Assembly (NCBI RefSeq): GCF_903969135.1
Contig: NZ_LR824569.1
Coordinates: 930,001-994,000 of the forward strand
Source: Chryseobacterium sp. JV274
GTDB taxonomy: Bacteria; Bacteroidota; Bacteroidia; Flavobacteriales; Weeksellaceae
Length of the DNA stretch: 64,000 nucleotides
Reading direction: 5' to 3'
This document shows, one piece after another, positions 25,845-34,284 of this stretch (position 1 is the first letter of the stretch; every line of letters starts with the position of its first letter). The notes beneath the pieces are model-generated. The model had not been told where the DNA came from. It ran no database searches and saw only the letters and a list, made by a program, of their open reading frames with translations. The translations under genes and the position numbers were made by a program.

Positions 25845-26828
25845 TTATTGTGTAATTATCCCATATTCTGGTTTAGGAAACTCACCAGGAGTTTTGTACC
25901 TGGTGGAATTGCCTTTATGATACCATGCTCCTAATCCTGAGATCATCAATGCCATATTATGTACAAACCGTACAACATTCTTTTGTTCAAGACCAAAATC
26001 AGGCAAATTATTCTGAAGTGCAACAAATTCCTGAACATATGAATCGTGGATATGCATTGCTTCAGTAATAGCTTCTTCCAATGAAACATGATACTGATTC
26101 TTTATCACCAATATAATGTTCAGAATTTCTGTATCAATTCCTAGTTCCTTCTCTATTGAAGCAAAATCATTCTGAATCGCCATTATTCTGCACATCAGCA
26201 TTTTTAACCGTTTTATAATCGGATGTTCAGATATATACCCCGGAACAATATAATTAATGGAAGGTTCTACCGGATCTCCATAGGGGTACATAAAAACCGA
26301 ATACTCACGGATAAGCAGAAGATTACTAAGAGTTGGAAATTCTCTTTTCAATTTATAGGATGTTTCTTCCATAATTCCATAGGTAGTATAATTATAAAAG
26401 TTTTTAGTCCAACGTATCAACCAGTCATTATTAACGTAAGGAATAAATTCCTGCCTGCTTAGAGCCACTTGTTTTATAAGTCCGATATCATCCGCTTTAG
26501 GCTGTTCTCCCAGCATGACATCCATTATATGGTCTCTGATATCTGCAAATTGATCAACCGGACACAACTCATAATAATCATCAAACAGAGTCAGCCATAC
26601 CATAAATCTTGCTATAGGTCTGATCTGCTCTTTGGTGCTAGCCGCCGGAAACATATAAGATGCGGCTTCTACGAGGCCGTGTTTCTTATATTTAGTTCTT
26701 GTGGCTTCTGACATAAACTGATAATCCGTATCAATCCAATTATTCTGTTCTTCATAGAATGATTGTGAAAACGGGCCTATTTCATAGGTCCAGGGATATT
26801 GTAAAACAGGAACATCTTGCTGTTTCAT
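25845..26828 (-). CDS. Class I terpene synthase 1
   Basis: 327 residues, the usual length for a bacterial class I terpene cyclase, soluble. Metal-binding motif one is LFDDYYEL (Asp83-Glu87). The NSE triad is NDFASIEKE (Asn220, Ser224, Glu228). The pyrophosphate-sensor Arg174 is 46 residues before the triad, and the C-terminal RY pair is Arg310-Tyr311. All catalytic features are intact. It cyclises a linear prenyl diphosphate; chain length and product cannot be read. It is the last gene of the minus-strand array, 34 bp after synthase 2. Its first ~63 residues are nearly identical to the broken copy at 27969-28330. Confidence 0.93.
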   Translation of the reverse strand: MKQQDVPVLQYPWTYEIGPFSQSFYEEQNNWIDTDYQFMSEATRTKYKKHGLVEAASYMFPAASTKEQIRPIARFMVWLTLFDDYYELCPVDQFADIRDHIMDVMLGEQPKADDIGLIKQVALSRQEFIPYVNNDWLIRWTKNFYNYTTYGIMEETSYKLKREFPTLSNLLLIREYSVFMYPYGDPVEPSINYIVPGYISEHPIIKRLKMLMCRIMAIQNDFASIEKELGIDTEILNIILVIKNQYHVSLEEAITEAMHIHDSYVQEFVALQNNLPDFGLEQKNVVRFVHNMALMISGLGAWYHKGNSTRYKTPGEFPKPEYGIITQ

Positions 26829-26862
26829 CTTTAAAATTTAAAATTGTTATATTGAATTAAGC

Positions 26863-27867
26863 TTATTTTACAGTCTTGGGGGTCAGGTTATCCTCAGGCC
26901 AGGCAAAACCAACTCCTCCGTGCTTATACCTATTGGTTTCCAGGTAAAAAGTATTAACTCCCTGCAGTCCAACACCTGCATAATAAACGAATTTGTCTAC
27001 GTGTTCCTGATATTCACCAAACTCCCGATACTCATTATGTAAGCCATTCAAACTGGCCAGCTCTTCATTATGAATACGTAAAGCTTCTGCACAAGCATCT
27101 TCCAAAGAAAGATTATACTCCTGCTGCAAAACAAAAACCAGATTAAAAACCTCTGTTCCTTTCGCCATTTCTTTTGGCAGGGAGTGAAGATCATTTTGCC
27201 AGGCAACAACCAGGGTCATATGGGAAATCATCTTTTGCACTACGATATGCTCAAAGATATGTTCCGGCAGGACAAGACCAGATTCAATCTCACCAAAGAT
27301 CAGATAAGGACGCATTAGAACAGAATATTCTCTAATGGTTTTGTAAAGATTCAGTGATGGCGGGCGGTGGGCTATTTTGTATGGATATTCCAATTCGATT
27401 CCATATCTGAAAGACTGATAAAAATAGTATACAAAACGCTCAAACCATAGGTCTGGCATGAAAGCACGAAATTCATCCCGGATCATTGCCATGTGATGAT
27501 AGAGCGCATTTTCCTCCGGCATGGCTTGAGCACCCCTGAGAATATCTGTACAGCGGATCCGCAGCTCCTGGATCTCTTCAAGGGAAGAATGTTCCACCTG
27601 ATCATCGAGAGCAACATATTGGAGCATAAACCTATTGCATGGAATAGCCTGCTCATAGGTTAAGTGCGGCCACATACGTGCTGTACACATATGAAGCTCC
27701 ATCTTTTTATAAATTGTCCGTTGTTTTTCTGTCAAAAAAGTATAGTCATTATCAATCCAGCCATCCATATCTTTCCCCATTTGTTCAGCATGTGGATTTA
27801 TAAGGTCAGGCCATGGATAGCATCCCCGTGGCAAGTAATCTGTACTATTAAATTGTTCTGGTGTCAT
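26863..27867 (-). CDS. Class I terpene synthase 2
   Basis: 334 residues. Motif one is ALDDQVEHS (Asp88, Asp89, Glu92). The NSE triad is NDLHSLPKE (Asn225, Ser229, Glu233). The sensor Arg179 is at the canonical 46-residue distance, and the RY pair is Arg313-Tyr314. It is intact and clearly divergent from synthase 1, so probably makes a different product. Its start is ~100 bp after the pseudogene stop and its end 34 bp before synthase 1. Confidence 0.93.
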   Translation of the reverse strand: MTPEQFNSTDYLPRGCYPWPDLINPHAEQMGKDMDGWIDNDYTFLTEKQRTIYKKMELHMCTARMWPHLTYEQAIPCNRFMLQYVALDDQVEHSSLEEIQELRIRCTDILRGAQAMPEENALYHHMAMIRDEFRAFMPDLWFERFVYYFYQSFRYGIELEYPYKIAHRPPSLNLYKTIREYSVLMRPYLIFGEIESGLVLPEHIFEHIVVQKMISHMTLVVAWQNDLHSLPKEMAKGTEVFNLVFVLQQEYNLSLEDACAEALRIHNEELASLNGLHNEYREFGEYQEHVDKFVYYAGVGLQGVNTFYLETNRYKHGGVGFAWPEDNLTPKTVK

Positions 27868-27968
27868 CTTTATTTATATTTTAAAATTATTGCAAAGCAT
27901 ATTAGTGTACCCGCCACTCTTTTCTAAACTTTCGGCAGGTTCTTAATACGACGGTAATTGTTCAGTTT

Positions 27969-28330
27969 TTATTGAAATTGGTTATGTCCTAATGTTTCTT
28001 TTAATTCGGAAGCACTTGGAAATTCTGTTTTGTTATAGCGGTCAAGCTTAGTGGATATATTTTTCCAGCCGCTCAATACCATACTCATAATAATCATCAA
28101 ATAGAGTCAGCTCTTGCTATAAGTAATCTGTCTTTGGTACTAGCCGCCGGAAACAGGTAAGACGCGGCCTCTACGAGGCCGTGTTTCTTATATTTAGTCC
28201 TTGTGGCTTCGGACATAAACTGATAATCCGTATCAATCCAACGATTCTGTTCTTCATAGAATGATTGGAAAAACGGGCCTATTTCATAGGTCCAGGGATA
28301 TTGTAAAACAGGAACATCTTGCTGTTTCAT
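27969..28330 (-). pseudogene. Chimeric remnant of a fifth terpene synthase
   Basis: The 5' part (28330 down to ~28090) matches the first ~85 codons of synthase 1, including the DDYYE region, with small deletions that shift the frame. At 28083-28089 (ACTCATA) it switches to a C-terminal sequence matching synthase 4. There, 51 bp (28039-28089) are identical to 29547-29597. The tail MVLSGWKNISTKLDRYNKTE then continues in frame to a stop at 27969-27971. ACTCATA also occurs at 26567-26573 in synthase 1 and 29591-29597 in synthase 4, which suggests a microhomology deletion. About 220 codons with the NSE triad are missing, so it is inactive. Confidence 0.85.
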
Positions 28331-28368
28331 ATCATTTAAAATTAGAAGATTAATTATTGAGTTGCACA

Positions 28369-29385
28369 TTAAAAATGCTTAATTTCCACCCTTTCCAGTG
28401 TTTCACCTTTTCCGTTGGGTGGTACAGCAAATCCTCCCGGTTCATACCTTTTTGTCCCACTTTGATAGTACCAGTTATTTAATCCACTAATCATTTGCTT
28501 TATGTAATAAATAAATTCTTCTGTTTCTTTTTGATATGGGCTGAAATCCGGTAAATGGTTGGATAGCGTTACAAATTCATCTACAAGCTCGTCATGGATT
28601 CTCATTCCTTCCCTACAGGCTTCATCAAAAGACATTTTATTATGATACATCAGTAATTTGATAATATTGAACATTTCTGATTCTATCGCAAGTTCTTTTC
28701 CGATAGTTGCAAAATCGTTCTGTAAAGCAACAATAATTGACTGCAGCATAATTATGCGCTGGATAACAGTATGATTATAAATAAAATCAGGCAAAGCAAA
28801 TCCCGTTGTTGGGCAAATCAAATCAACAAATGGAATCATACCTATTGAATTGGCACGAATTAAATGAAATAAAGGAATGGGAGGAATTTCCTTACTGATT
28901 TTATAAGGAGATTCTTCCATAATTCCATCAGTAACAAAATTATACTTATATTTTTTAGCCATTCGTTCAAGCCAGAAATCTGGCATTCCAAGTGCTATCC
29001 ACTCTTTTCTATTGGCTTGCATCTGGCGGAATATTCCTATTTCGCCAGGTTTGGGGTCATCCCCCATCATAACTTCAAAAATCCGGTCTCTAAAACCTGC
29101 AATTTCTTTTATGGGTAAAAGTTCAGCATAATCATCAGTTACTGTCATATATATTGCAAAACGTGTAGCATGAAGAATTCTTTCTTTTTCAGCAGCACCG
29201 GGTACCATAAAAGGACCTACATCTATCAAACGCATTTTCCTATATCTTGCCATGGATTCTTTTGAAAGAAACTGATAATCCTGGTCATACCAGATAGTTT
29301 CTTCTTGGTCTAAAGTTCCTGCAAAAGGACTTCGAAGAGTTTCCCAAGGATACACCGGCTTTGGTACATTAAATTGTTTGTTCAT
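28369..29385 (-). CDS. Class I terpene synthase 3
   Basis: I start it at the ATG 29383-29385 (338 residues) because this gives the family N-terminus MNKQFNVPKPVYPWETL; the frame is open 23 codons further. Motif one is VTDDYAELL (Asp84, Asp85, Glu88). The NSE triad is NDFATIGKE with Thr227 in the Ser position (a common variant). The sensor Arg177 is 46 residues before Asn223, and an RY pair is in KRYEPGGF. Intact. It lies 100 bp after synthase 4 in the same orientation. Confidence 0.92.
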   Translation of the reverse strand: MNKQFNVPKPVYPWETLRSPFAGTLDQEETIWYDQDYQFLSKESMARYRKMRLIDVGPFMVPGAAEKERILHATRFAIYMTVTDDYAELLPIKEIAGFRDRIFEVMMGDDPKPGEIGIFRQMQANRKEWIALGMPDFWLERMAKKYKYNFVTDGIMEESPYKISKEIPPIPLFHLIRANSIGMIPFVDLICPTTGFALPDFIYNHTVIQRIIMLQSIIVALQNDFATIGKELAIESEMFNIIKLLMYHNKMSFDEACREGMRIHDELVDEFVTLSNHLPDFSPYQKETEEFIYYIKQMISGLNNWYYQSGTKRYEPGGFAVPPNGKGETLERVEIKHF

Positions 29386-29485
29386 AATATGTTGTTTTAA
29401 TTTTAATAGAATAAAAATTACATTTTCAATAATCTCGTTTTTTTCAAATTGCAATATGTAATTGGAAATTTTGTCGATTTTGGTA

Positions 29486-30499
29486 TTAAAATTGGCTCAG
29501 CCTTTCTTTCAATTCATTTGTCTGAGGAAACTCCATAGCATTATAACGGTCAAGCTTAGTGGATATATTTTTCCAGCCGCTCAATACCATACTCATATAG
29601 TGTACCCAATTGACCACAGCCTCGTGCCATATACCAAAGTCTGGAAGTGAAGCCTGCAGGGCTATAAACTCCTTAAGATCTTCATTATGGAGGCGCAGGT
29701 CTTCCAGGCAGGCTTCCTCTAACGAGATGCTGTGTTCATTCTGGATTACCTTCACAATATTATAATAGATACTGTCTGTCGCTTCATCTTTTACTACAGA
29801 TTGAACTTCATTGAAAAAAGTTACCAGATGACAGGCAAGTGCCTGAAGACGGCGGATCACCGGATGATCATGAATTTCCGGCGGCAGGGTGATTCCTGTT
29901 TCAACTTCAGTAAGCTGCAGGAAAGGATACAGGCAGATGGAATCTTCCCTTAAGACAATGCATTCTGCCGTTGTAGGAAACATCTTATTCTTTTTGTATT
30001 CCTGTTCCTTCTTAAGCCCGCTAAAATACCTACTGATCATCTGTGTGAAACGATACATGGATTCTTTTGGAATAAACTGAAGTAATTCCTGTCTTAACGA
30101 AGCAAGCATAGAAGCTAAAGGTATTGTAGACTGAGAAACAGACATTTCACCATTCAATATAGCAATGGATTGAGCATGTACATCATCAATGTCATCAGGC
30201 TTACTTTCTTCATACAGATCATCATTGTAAAGTGTCCAGAGCATCAGTCTGCAGATAGGCCGGAAACGTTCAGCAGAAGCGGTAGGAAACCATTGGGCAG
30301 CGATGTGGGCCGTTTTGGTTTTTTTGTACTTCTTACGCAGATCAGGATTATTTTGATACAGCCACATGTATTCACCATCAATCCATTGATTTTCGGTGAT
30401 TTCCTGCAATTGATCCGCATGGGGATTTTTTAAGGTTGGGAACGGATACCTGAACTTTGTACGAAGAAGTTCAAGAGGGTTAAAATTTTCATTACTCAT
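29486..30499 (-). CDS. Class I terpene synthase 4 with altered NSE motif
   Basis: 337 residues. Motif one is YNDDLYEES (Asp93, Asp94, Glu97). The NSE region reads NEVQSVVKDE: Asn230 and Ser234 are kept, but the second position is Glu231 instead of Asp, and the third metal ligand position holds Asp238 instead of Glu, with Glu239 beside it. The sensor Arg184 is at 46 residues and the RY pair is in LDRYN. It may be active with altered metal geometry or product outcome. It is the first gene of the array, so the promoter should lie upstream of 30499. Confidence 0.9.
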   Translation of the reverse strand: MSNENFNPLELLRTKFRYPFPTLKNPHADQLQEITENQWIDGEYMWLYQNNPDLRKKYKKTKTAHIAAQWFPTASAERFRPICRLMLWTLYNDDLYEESKPDDIDDVHAQSIAILNGEMSVSQSTIPLASMLASLRQELLQFIPKESMYRFTQMISRYFSGLKKEQEYKKNKMFPTTAECIVLREDSICLYPFLQLTEVETGITLPPEIHDHPVIRRLQALACHLVTFFNEVQSVVKDEATDSIYYNIVKVIQNEHSISLEEACLEDLRLHNEDLKEFIALQASLPDFGIWHEAVVNWVHYMSMVLSGWKNISTKLDRYNAMEFPQTNELKERLSQF

Positions 30500-30741
30500 G
30501 ATTATATGTTTTAATGGTTTTTATCTTTTATTGTATAATCGTTTTATTTAAATATATAGCTCTTTATAAAACAGCAGCTATGCTTTTAAAAACATATTAC
30601 ACTAATTACCAATAAGATACATTCATGAATGAAATAAATGTACAAATTAATTTTATTAAATAATACGGAATTTCACTATATTATTAAATATATTTATAAT
30701 ACTGAATAACAACAACTTACAGATCTTCAATGATGATAACT

Positions 30742-30769
30742 CAAATTTACACATCAGATTATCAACAAA
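30742..30769 (-). promoter_or_regulatory. Candidate promoter of the terpene synthase array
   Basis: On the minus strand TTTG (30766-30769), 16 bp, then TAAATTTG (30742-30749). The -7 fits the consensus but the spacer is short, and the leader would be ~235 nt. Confidence 0.3.
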
Positions 30770-30924
30770 TTAACACTTCAAAAAGAGATAAATATTTAAT
30801 ATTTTACCTGTAATCAAATAATTAATATAATTATATTATGATTGATTTTATAAGATTGTTGAAAAAAAAAGTAATAATGGAAAAAGATACCAGATCTTAA
30901 AATATTCCAATGGGAGTATTCCAC

Positions 30925-30958
30925 AAAAAAGAACTCCTGCTGAAAAATCTACAGGAGT
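30925..30958 (-). terminator. Intrinsic terminator of the 30995-33188 operon
   Basis: ACTCCTG (30933-30939) pairs with CAGGAGT (30952-30958) and is followed on the minus strand by six T residues. Confidence 0.8.
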
Positions 30959-30994
30959 CATTTAATGATTTTTGATATATACTAATCGTCCACC

Positions 30995-32704
30995 CTAATC
31001 AATTACCGGAAAAGACCCCAAAGTAAATTGTACGGTTTTTTCCTGATAAATATTCGGATTCATGGCATTGGGCACTACTAAAGTCAAATTAGTCCTCTCA
31101 CCAGGCTCATAATTTTTTAAAGCATCTGAAAATGTTTGCGCATCATATACGGAATAAGAACCTACTTTTTTAACCAAAGTACCGGGCAGGATATTATTAA
31201 GATGTAAAGCTCCGCCTAAAGTTGTTGGACCTATCAGTACCCCTTTTACATTCTGCAAAACGGTATTATATCCGTTAAAAATATACAGCTGTACATCCCA
31301 TGGAATAACATCTATAACTCCTACAGAAGCTCTAAACTTCATATCCTCTTTGGCAATAACAGGTTGAGTAACCGCATGCTGGACCGATATGGTTTTCGTA
31401 TGACTATAATCCTCCACCATCTTTGTCATTTCAGTACTGTTCAGCACCCTTTTAAAGGTGGTGTTACCACGGGCTTCATTATTCCCCCATCTTACTCCAT
31501 TGGCTATAAATCCTATATAATCTTTTCTGCCAAGAGCGGCTACAGCTGCTTCGATATTAGGAGTTAGGTTAGGATCATTTTTTTGCAATGATTCTGCAAA
31601 CTGCAAATGTAAATTCTGCAATTTCTCGTTTCCTTCCGCTTTTGCTTTTTCGGCTGCCTGAAAGTGATTTTTAATGGCTTCTTCCCGAGAGATATCAGGA
31701 AAGAATTTTTCTTCAAACTGATAAATCATATCATCATCCGCATCATACATTTCGATTCTTGTATTATTAATTTTTTCAGCATCATACTGACTGTCAACCT
31801 GCTGATTAAATGAAGACTTCATCGATTTCCTGCTGCTTCCTAAACCGAGAAAGGCCCATCCGCTTGATCTCTGGCTGACACTGCTCTTTTGAGCATCACT
31901 TAAAAATTGGTTAACAACTGTACTCCCATCTATATGCGCATTAATATAACTGTTTTTAGAATTCTTAAATTTATAGCTAACCGATATATCACCATTTCCG
32001 TTGGCCAGCAGATTCTTAACATATTCCGTAGGATTTTCAATACTTATATTTTTAAAGCTTTTATTTCCAACCAGAGTTCCTGAAATGCGCTTGCTGTAAA
32101 CAACCTCCCCTCCTGCTTCCACAATGAATTCTACCTCAGTAGGTGAAATGATCTGGCTTTGAAAATTTGTATTATAATCATTAATCAACTGTTCCTGAGG
32201 AGCCAGCATGGTAGTTTCATACTGCTTGGCTAAGGAAAAGAAATGATTGGTCAATCCAGGATTAGTAATCAGGTAAGGTGTTAACACGGGCTGCCCGTTT
32301 GTATTTTTTAGAATTGGAGCATAAAAGGCTGCTATTGTCGTGCTTCTTATTGCAGCACAAATCGATGCTTTCTGGCTTTCATTGGGTAATGCCAGCTCCT
32401 GAGTTACCGGAATAATCAACGTCCGGATTTGATCAGAACTCTTGGATGTTTCATTTCCTTTATTGTCTATATATTTAATATTATTGATATCAAACTTAAG
32501 AATAGGCAATATAAAAACCTTAGCAACAGTACCCTTGGCAACATTTTCATAAAAGCCGTGGGTGTTGTAAAGCGCATATTTCCCTTTACTATCTATAGCT
32601 GCATAATTCTCGACTGAAAATTTGTTTGAATTTGGTGTCACTTGCGACCAAATAACTCCGGTATTGGCAAAAAGCAATACCATGATTACATAAAAATTTT
32701 TCAT
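30995..32704 (-). CDS. Secreted protein with C-terminal PDZ-like domain
   Basis: 569 residues with a signal peptide (MKNFYVIMVLLFANTGVIWS). The middle has beta-rich and helical segments, including a charged helix (EAIKNHFQAAEKAKAEGNEK), and no catalytic motif I recognise. The last ~85 residues (VKGVLIGPTTLGGALHLNNI, LPGTLVKKVGSYSVYDAQTF, then ALKNYEPGERTNLTLVV) have the order of a PDZ domain but are degenerate. It starts 7 bp after the DUF5675 gene, so they are co-transcribed. Function unknown. Confidence 0.7.
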   Translation of the reverse strand: MKNFYVIMVLLFANTGVIWSQVTPNSNKFSVENYAAIDSKGKYALYNTHGFYENVAKGTVAKVFILPILKFDINNIKYIDNKGNETSKSSDQIRTLIIPVTQELALPNESQKASICAAIRSTTIAAFYAPILKNTNGQPVLTPYLITNPGLTNHFFSLAKQYETTMLAPQEQLINDYNTNFQSQIISPTEVEFIVEAGGEVVYSKRISGTLVGNKSFKNISIENPTEYVKNLLANGNGDISVSYKFKNSKNSYINAHIDGSTVVNQFLSDAQKSSVSQRSSGWAFLGLGSSRKSMKSSFNQQVDSQYDAEKINNTRIEMYDADDDMIYQFEEKFFPDISREEAIKNHFQAAEKAKAEGNEKLQNLHLQFAESLQKNDPNLTPNIEAAVAALGRKDYIGFIANGVRWGNNEARGNTTFKRVLNSTEMTKMVEDYSHTKTISVQHAVTQPVIAKEDMKFRASVGVIDVIPWDVQLYIFNGYNTVLQNVKGVLIGPTTLGGALHLNNILPGTLVKKVGSYSVYDAQTFSDALKNYEPGERTNLTLVVPNAMNPNIYQEKTVQFTLGSFPVID

Positions 32705-32711
32705 GATTAGT

Positions 32712-33188
32712 TTATTTAAAGGTTACTATAATGTTTTTATCAGGAGTACTGTTAGGATTTGAGGTTCCGTAAAAAGCATCTTTCAATTTACTGTATGCGA
32801 GTTTACTATTTCCTACAATACAGCTTTTAATATCTGTTTCCATTCCCACCAAAACACATCCTTTGATCTGCTTTGTATAGTTTCCCATATGAATTTGTAC
32901 CCCATCTCTGTCTGGTACGTTTTCAAGCTGTATTCTCCATCCGTCATTTTTATCATATCTCAAAATGCCGTTATAGGATCCGGGAGGAATACAACTGATA
33001 TTCTTTGTATTATTTTCCCATGGCAGTTCCAACGTATGGCAGATAACTTTTTTATCTGCAATGAGATATCCTAAGGTACAGGCCGCCGATGACAGTTTTC
33101 TTTCAATCACTATTTCAAAATTTCTTTGCCCAAAAAGGCTGCCTGAAAAAACAGCGGTTAATACAATTACAAGTAAAGTTGTTTTCAT
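32712..33188 (-). CDS. Secreted DUF5675-like protein
   Basis: I prefer the ATG at 33186-33188 (158 residues) because it starts directly with a signal peptide (MKTTLLVIVLTAVFSGSLFG); the frame is open 19 codons further. The mature part matches the DUF5675 pattern: YLIADKKVICHTLELPWENN, SCIPPGSYNGILRY, GVQIHMGNYTKQIKGCVLVG. The conserved Cys and His in SCIPPG, IHMGN and KGC suggest an enzyme-like site related to peptidoglycan-active folds, but no function is established. It leads the two-gene operon. Confidence 0.75.
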   Translation of the reverse strand: MKTTLLVIVLTAVFSGSLFGQRNFEIVIERKLSSAACTLGYLIADKKVICHTLELPWENNTKNISCIPPGSYNGILRYDKNDGWRIQLENVPDRDGVQIHMGNYTKQIKGCVLVGMETDIKSCIVGNSKLAYSKLKDAFYGTSNPNSTPDKNIIVTFK

Positions 33189-33686
33189 GATTTTATATTT
33201 TAAGATTGAGGATAAACCTGTATTAACGATATTGATTGATTTCATAGTAAAATTACATGTAAATCAACTGCCTGTCTATAGCACTTTTGTGTAATATTTC
33301 AGCTTCCGGATTTCTTTATACTATGCCGGATAATCCATTTATAATCATAAAATGAAATCAATAAAAATCATTTTTCAAGTAGCATTGAGTAGCTTTTTCA
33401 GAGGTTTCTAATAAGGAAGTAGATATTGAGTATTACAATCTAAAAGTTTAGGTATTTTCTATCAATATGAAAAAAATAGGCTGCATTACAATAAAGATTA
33501 TCAGATTTTCATCCTACGACCATCCATACAGTAAACCCTTAAACGGCTTCACTTACATAAAAAACACCACCACTTATTAACCTCTCCTTTGCATTGAATA
33601 TCTTATATCTCATTTTTGAACTATAAAATAAGCGGTATCCGAAAAGCTTTATATAAAAGAGTAGGAAAATAAAAACATTTTGTATT
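33189..33686. other. 498-bp intergenic region without a supported gene
   Basis: AT-rich, with no ORF longer than ~20 codons that looks coding and no exact TAnnTTTG on either strand. It carries the divergent control regions of the DUF5675 gene (minus) and the bacteriocin-like peptide gene (plus). Confidence 0.5.
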
Positions 33687-33863
33687 ATGAAAAATCTAAA
33701 AAAACTTTCAAGAAATGAATTAAAAACAGTAACAGGAGCTGGAGCAATTGGCGGCCCATTTCCGTCAGTATGCATATACACTCATCAATGGTGTGAAAAA
33801 GTAAAAAAATGCATCCCAAAAACAATAGATTGTAGTCAAATTGAGATTCCCCAGCCCATTTAA
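33687..33863 (+). CDS. Bacteriocin-like precursor peptide with Chryseobacterium-type leader
   Basis: 58 residues. The leader MKNLKKLSRNELKTVTGAG is of the kind shared by many Chryseobacterium bacteriocin-like peptides and ends in small residues (TGAGAIGG) where a GA/GG-type protease could cut. The core has four Cys (PSVCIYTHQWCEKVKKC and DCSQIEIPQPI). It could be a disulfide-bonded or modified secreted peptide. No maturation enzyme, C39 transporter or immunity gene is adjacent, so processing would be supplied from elsewhere. The antisense ORF 33539-33781 is a shadow. Confidence 0.75.
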   Translation: MKNLKKLSRNELKTVTGAGAIGGPFPSVCIYTHQWCEKVKKCIPKTIDCSQIEIPQPI

Positions 33864-33934
33864 AAATAAAAGTTCAACCAATTTTGCGGCAATCTTTTGG
33901 TGCATTTCAGAAAACTATAATAGAATAACTAAAT

Positions 33935-33972
33935 AAAAAAAAATCCTGCAAATCAATGATTTCGCAGGATTT
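33935..33972. terminator. Hairpin after the bacteriocin-like gene
   Basis: AAATCCTGC (33941-33949) pairs with GCAGGATTT (33964-33972), and an inner AAATC/GATTT extends the stem past a one-base bulge. The A-run before it favours termination on the minus strand, but it is the only candidate terminator for the peptide gene. Confidence 0.6.
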
Positions 33973-34171
33973 ATCTGTTAATATTAAAGTCAGAAATTTC
34001 ATAATCAATACAATAAATCAGTTTTAATAATGTTAAGATAAGGTATTCAATATACTTAAATGTAATTATAATTTATAAGCGAACTTTAGGGTAAGGAATC
34101 TGAAAGAAATCCTGATAACAGCCCGAATTTAATGATATTTTTATACATTTATATAAGTTCAACTCAAGCTT

Positions 34172-34184
34172 CAAAATAAGTACC
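34172..34184. promoter_or_regulatory. Shared 13-mer, copy 1 (candidate AraC site)
   Basis: CAAAATAAGTACC is found here, 101 bp before the AraC start, and again at 35754-35766 in front of the major subunit gene. Identical 13-mers at two promoters of one locus suggest a common regulator site. Confidence 0.4.
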
Positions 34185-34284
34185 CAAATATCCTAACTAT
34201 GCCACATCGTTTGATATTTAAACTCATTTTAGCTTTATAATGTGCCTTTACATAACAAATTAATCATTTTATTGAAGCTTAACT

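Larger units (their letters stand above)
30500..30994. other. 495-bp AT-rich region upstream of the terpene array
   Basis: No ORF of interest was seen. It holds a candidate minus-strand promoter (30742-30769) and the terminator of the next operon (30925-30958). The remainder is very AT-rich with no recognisable element. Confidence 0.5.
33864..34284. other. 421-bp region before the AraC gene
   Basis: It contains a hairpin (33941-33972) and the 13-mer CAAAATAAGTACC (34172-34184) that recurs upstream of the major subunit gene. Nothing else was recognised, and no consensus promoter for the AraC gene. Confidence 0.5.

Noticed and set aside
33539..33781. 80-residue minus-strand ORF
   Set aside because: Antisense to the bacteriocin-like peptide gene, whose leader and plus-strand codons are far more convincing.
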